Positions 60,601 through 64,000 of a stretch of DNA of 64,000 nucleotides are shown here, piece by piece. The stretch lies in NCBI GenBank assembly GCA_002150815.3, contig NDFF03000047.1, positions 62,001 through 126,000 of the forward strand. Reading direction: 5' to 3'. The DNA is from Grammothele lineata. Its lineage: Eukaryota > Basidiomycota > Agaricomycetes > Polyporales > Polyporaceae. The position numbers were made by a program, and so were the translations under genes. The notes below the pieces were generated by a model. The model did not search any database and had not been told where the DNA came from. It saw only the letters and a list, made by a program, of their open reading frames with translations. Position 1 is the first letter of the stretch; each line of letters opens with the position of its first letter.

Positions 60601-60721
60601 TGAGCAATATTTCTGGGCCATCGTGATCTGCGACAGCCTTCAGAGATGTAGTCAGCACTTCATTATCGTGACAAGAAGCAAAAAGGAGTAGTCCTACATC
60701 TCGAGCAACCATCATGTCCAT
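57614..60721 (-). CDS. HET-domain protein HET-4 (subfamily B) with altered HET signature
   Basis: Exons 60721-60064 and 60009-57614 give exactly 1017 residues; a short upstream leader exon like those of its relatives was not found. There is one module with DPVLDILLYCC, then PDMPWFGGRHD and LALWQSALSFGFLEM. The Cys/His motif (C-x4-C-x13-H-T-x3-C-x-C) is intact. The HET domain starts near residue 547, but two signature tryptophans are changed: SHVFADGLG instead of SHVWADGLG, and QRVETLQEG instead of QRVWTLQEA. FWIDSLCIPNE is kept. The C-terminal region has TSTPEDLPVAVAPLFGVD and FRWAPRYL and ends in RVTIM. Closest relative in the window is HET-2. The frame is fully open, so the gene may be expressed, but the domain may have lost its usual activity. 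Base composition is more GC-rich than HET-2. Confidence 0.88.
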
Positions 60722-60838
60722 GGTAGATCAAAGTGTACGGGAACCGTTGAAGCGAAGAGGCAGCAAAGAAATAGCTACGGATGTCGTGAGCCAGCTGGCG
60801 GACGATGAGGCACGACGAGCTCCTCATAATATCTGATG

Positions 60839-60846
60839 TATATATA
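60839..60846 (-). promoter_or_regulatory. TATA element of HET-4
   Basis: On the minus strand TATATATACA lies about 118 bases before the HET-4 ATG at 60721. It matches, base for base and in spacing, the element before HET-2. Confidence 0.4.
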
Positions 60847-62542
60847 ACGACAGAACGGGGCTCTGCAGCACATGGACCTTGCTTCGCCCCGAAGAACCTC
60901 GGGAGGCCACTGCTGTGAGCAAGTAGAGCAGCCCCTCGGCCTTACTCCACATGAGTCCACACGGCACAGCTGTACCGCTTGACCTCTCATAACAGACCGA
61001 TAACGACGAAGAGAACGAAGCGTCATATGAAAGCTGTACTCACGAATGCTGGTGATATGAAAGGTCCTTGGCATGCAAACCGTTCGTACAGGAACGGCGC
61101 TGAGGCGAACCCATATACAGTCCACCTCGTGCGCAACATGTCCCGTCGGTGGCCGCGAGGCTGGGTCGGATACAAACGCAGAAGTTGGGACCGCCCCTGA
61201 GGTCTGAGTACCGATACAACTGCCAGGCCGGTTTGAGAAGACGAAGACACGTAAGGAAGCCGCGGGCACTGTTGCAGACCGCACTCACAAACGAGGCGTG
61301 GTGGACACCCATGAACGCGTGAACGGAGATAACTTCATTATTCCGTTCGAAAAATCGCACAAACTAAGCACCGGGAGGTACTATGACATTCTCCATGGGT
61401 CCGAGGGCATGCTCTCACCAGTGACCCTCCTCCAAGACGTAACTGAGTTCATATCGCCGCCGATGTCTTCGGTGGGTTGTCAAAACAGCCTTGAGGGGTC
61501 GTATCGAATGGGGATCATGAGTCGGCGGGCGACTGCAAGAGGAACATATCCAAGAGGGTAACGAAGGGTCGCATCTATACCCTAGATTCAGTCGGGTGAG
61601 CAATGTCGAGGAGGATGCAAATTGAAGGGAGATGGTGGTGGTAAGGAGACAAATGCGCTAGGACGAAAAACCCGCGTCGCACAGTTAAGCGCCGACTCTG
61701 CGGCAGGCCGACGTCGATTCTCGTCGATTGGACGTCGACGTCTTCCTCCTCCGTCGGCAACTTGTGATTTGCTCGTCCCCGATGAAAACAAAAACGTTAC
61801 CATCAGTCTCTTCCTACTACCTTACTCGCTCCCGATCACCGAGGCATGCGACAAGATGTCTTTCTGTGTCCTTATCGCTCGCTATCTCGATATTCATGGT
61901 CTACTAAGCTGACCAGTACAGGCTGCGTTGGTGCACCTCAAACCGCTCGGGACCCAGTTAAGTACTTGTATTCTAGGGACCTGTTGCTTAGTTTGGCGTT
62001 GGCTCTCCTAGGCCTCACACTGACGTCCCAGTCGTCAACTCGTCGCAAGGTTCAACGCACCTTTCGCTCGGAAGGAACACGTTCACTATGAAACTCGCTC
62101 TAGTTCTCGACTTCGTAATCCGTCGGGTTCTCTGTTGGATTCATGGCATGTAGGGCCATCAGAACCGACGGCGTGAGGGCGGTCTTTGTGTAGTCACACC
62201 TACTCAGGACTGATTGAATATTCGGTATGCATTATATTGCCATCGTTGGTGTCAGTGTCTGACCGTCGGCCTTCGTGCTCTCGACTACATAGCACAGTGT
62301 GGTGTCCGTTCAGGTTTCTCCTTCAAATAGGGCCCCCGAGTGGTATCTACCTGTGTATCTCTCTTTTCTTCCTAGCATTTACTACAAACAACACATCATT
62401 GATTGCGGGTGTCAGACTTTCGCGATACCTCAGTCTCCGTCCCCGTGAGTCCCTACCTCCTTCTAGAGGGTAGTCATGTTGCTGTTGACAAGCACGGATA
62501 TGATTCAGCAGAGAGAGTAAGTTCTAGTAGATATAGCCGTAC
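60847..62542. other. Intergenic region between HET-4 and HET-5
   Basis: No supported gene in 1.7 kb. The many ORFs of 60-170 codons on both strands overlap, lack domains and cannot be chained. It holds the HET-4 promoter at its left end and the 3' flank of HET-5 at its right end. Confidence 0.4.
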
Positions 62543-64000
62543 CTACGTCACAATAACTTGCGCAGTTACTAGGAATGCATCGAGAATCTCCACAGCTGGC
62601 ACGCACTGTTCGGAACCAACAGGGCTGTAAGTCACCCCCGCCGAGGACGGCAGGTTGCGCAAGACCATCGGAAGCCCGTATTCCACTACCACCGGCTCCG
62701 TCTGCGCGGACGCCTCGTTATCAATGAGTCGTCGCTTTTCTTTCTCTTGTATGTACACCGCTGTGACTGCTAACCTGATCTTGTCAGGTCCTAGAGCGTT
62801 GTCCTCCCGAGGGATGAGCAGCGCGTTATTGGTAGAAGGGTATGTGACGACGTCTTCAGATAGTAGCTCAACTGGATAGCTCAGGATGTGAAGAGACGAT
62901 GTCGACAATACTCGTATACATGTTCTACTGCTGCCGAGCGAGATGGTTGTGTCTGGGAAGAGTAGGAGGAGGAAGGCTTGGTCTGGGATAAACCCTTGGG
63001 GAGTGCAAGTGCCTTCTCCGCCCGGTCCCGCTGTGGCAGCGTACGCACCCAAGACGGAGGGAGCCCATCTGAATGGTGCTTGCGGTAGTCTCAGAGACCT
63101 GCCGCCACGGCCCGAAGGTGGCCACGTTGTGAAGAGGATGGCGGTATGGAAACGTTTGATCCGTAGGAGCATGATTTCCATTCGTTCGTAATGCGTCTCT
63201 TTAGTGAGAAGCTCGTCTACGTCGAGATTCAACAAGCTGGCGATCGCGAGCACTTCGTCTGCATGTTTACTTGTGCGACGACACATGAGGAGTTTGGCGA
63301 AATACGCGAAGCCATGGTGCTGCTCGAAGGAGTCGAGTTGCAATTGTTGGGCCGGAAGACTGTTTTGTAGGCAAGATAGAGGCGTCGTGTTGATCACTGC
63401 CTGCGAAATGGGAGCCAATGCATGTATCGGTCTGTCGAATAGTGGCAGCCGAGTTATATGCCAGGTGTGGATGATCTGAAGACCGTGAGCTGACAAGAGC
63501 CCATCTGCGAAGCTGAACCACACACGCTGCGCCAGAACGCACTCCTGTAGTGTCCATACCCGTTGCATCCAACCAGAGGTTCCGATTTTTAGAGCGACAT
63601 CGGATAGTTGAAGATCGCTCGCCTCCTCAGCATCCAGTCGCATCTTGCTCATCCCTGAGTCCAATACGACAACGGTATGTGCGTGTCTGTACGTATCGGC
63701 CATGCGGCGTATGGCTTGTTTCCGGAGGTCCTTATCCTGGGGGACGCAAAGGCTGTCGATCCAGAATGAGGGGGAAGTAGGGAATGGTGGACGACGCGCA
63801 GCGTCCGCATCAAGATCTATCCACATCGCGCATGGCTCATTCGGATTCGATATGATGATGCTCCGTTCAGCTAGATCCGGAGGGATCAGCGAAGCCAAGT
63901 CCCCCGAGTCTGAGAGCGCATTATTCTCAAAGAGTCGCCTTCCGGCAATGTCGTGAATACATTTGATTTGACAAAGGGGGAGACCGACTTCGGTCGTGCT
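62543..64000 (-). CDS. HET-domain protein HET-5 (subfamily A), 5' end beyond the window
   Basis: A single open exon of 485 codons plus stop continues off the right edge. It begins within the HET domain at STTEVGLPLCQIKCI, next to the DGLG motif seen in relatives, so the N-terminal modules, Cys/His motif and YxAISHVW motif lie outside. Inside are an insertion of about 58 residues (containing MWIDLDADA), then FWIDSLCVPQ, DLRKQAIRRMADTYRHAHTV and GWMQRVWTLQECVLAQRVW. The C-terminal region has TSKHADEVLAIASLLNLD and FRWAPSVL and ends in VIVT. It is most like HET-3, which carries an insertion of similar length at the same place with WIDLDTD. All signature residues in view are intact. Confidence 0.88.
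   Translation of the reverse strand, partial: STTEVGLPLCQIKCIHDIAGRRLFENNALSDSGDLASLIPPDLAERSIIISNPNEPCAMWIDLDADAARRPPFPTSPSFWIDSLCVPQDKDLRKQAIRRMADTYRHAHTVVVLDSGMSKMRLDAEEASDLQLSDVALKIGTSGWMQRVWTLQECVLAQRVWFSFADGLLSAHGLQIIHTWHITRLPLFDRPIHALAPISQAVINTTPLSCLQNSLPAQQLQLDSFEQHHGFAYFAKLLMCRRTSKHADEVLAIASLLNLDVDELLTKETHYERMEIMLLRIKRFHTAILFTTWPPSGRGGRSLRLPQAPFRWAPSVLGAYAATAGPGGEGTCTPQGFIPDQAFLLLLFPDTTISLGSSRTCIRVLSTSSLHILSYPVELLSEDVVTYPSTNNALLIPREDNALGPDKIRLAVTAVYIQEKEKRRLIDNEASAQTEPVVVEYGLPMVLRNLPSSAGVTYSPVGSEQCVPAVEILDAFLVTAQVIVT

Noticed and set aside
1..64000. tRNA genes, rRNA and CRISPR arrays
   Set aside because: No convincing cloverleaf with A/B boxes, no rRNA-like sequence and no regularly spaced repeats were seen by eye; a covariance-model scan would be needed to exclude a tRNA.

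Overview
This window comes from the nuclear genome of a filamentous fungus, almost certainly a basidiomycete of the Agaricomycetes. The genes are cut by many short GT-AG introns (about 49-76 nt). The recognisable proteins (a septation-network kinase tail, a geranylgeranyltransferase beta subunit, an intron-rich reducing polyketide synthase, HET-domain proteins and seven-helix membrane proteins of agaricomycete type) fit that group. I cannot fix the order or species. All gene models were spliced by eye; most close to an exact multiple of three with domain motifs in frame across every junction.

Left part (1-17.4 kb). The ARM-like C-terminal region of a SIN (Cdc7/SepH/Cdc15-type) kinase enters from the left edge. 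It is followed by a divergent kinase-like gene on the minus strand, a 717-residue disordered protein ending in a CaaX prenylation box, a gene-poor stretch holding a 278-bp MITE-like element, an 18-exon partially reducing polyketide synthase (KS-AT-DH-KR-ACP, 1934 aa) and a single-exon multi-pass membrane protein.

Centre and right (19.9-64 kb). This region is dominated by five paralogous HET-domain (heterokaryon-incompatibility-type) genes, called HET-1 to HET-5 here. They fall into two subfamilies: HET-1/3/5 (ending in VIVT or VVVT) and HET-2/4 (ending in a RVT-containing tail). Three of the five sit tail-to-tail with a gene for a seven-helix membrane protein: HET-1 with 7TM-A, HET-2 with a decayed 7TM copy, and HET-3 with 7TM-B. 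The four complete HET proteins share a layout: an N-terminal region with one or two 'DPVLD' modules, a conserved Trp-rich middle region, a Cys/His motif that could bind metal just before the HET domain, the HET domain, and a conserved C-terminal region. Conserved single-copy genes are interleaved: protein geranylgeranyltransferase I beta (cdc43) and a UbiA prenyltransferase. Three MFS transporters are also present, two related to Dal5-type anion permeases (one broken) and one of the DHA2 drug-efflux type.

Taken together, the right two thirds look like an allorecognition/immune-type gene expansion that is still duplicating and decaying: repeated HET plus 7TM modules, one dead 7TM copy with CpG-to-TpG/CpA substitutions, one HET copy that has lost two signature tryptophans, and stretches of unassignable, probably relic sequence between them. 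Any working link between the HET and 7TM proteins is an inference from gene order only.
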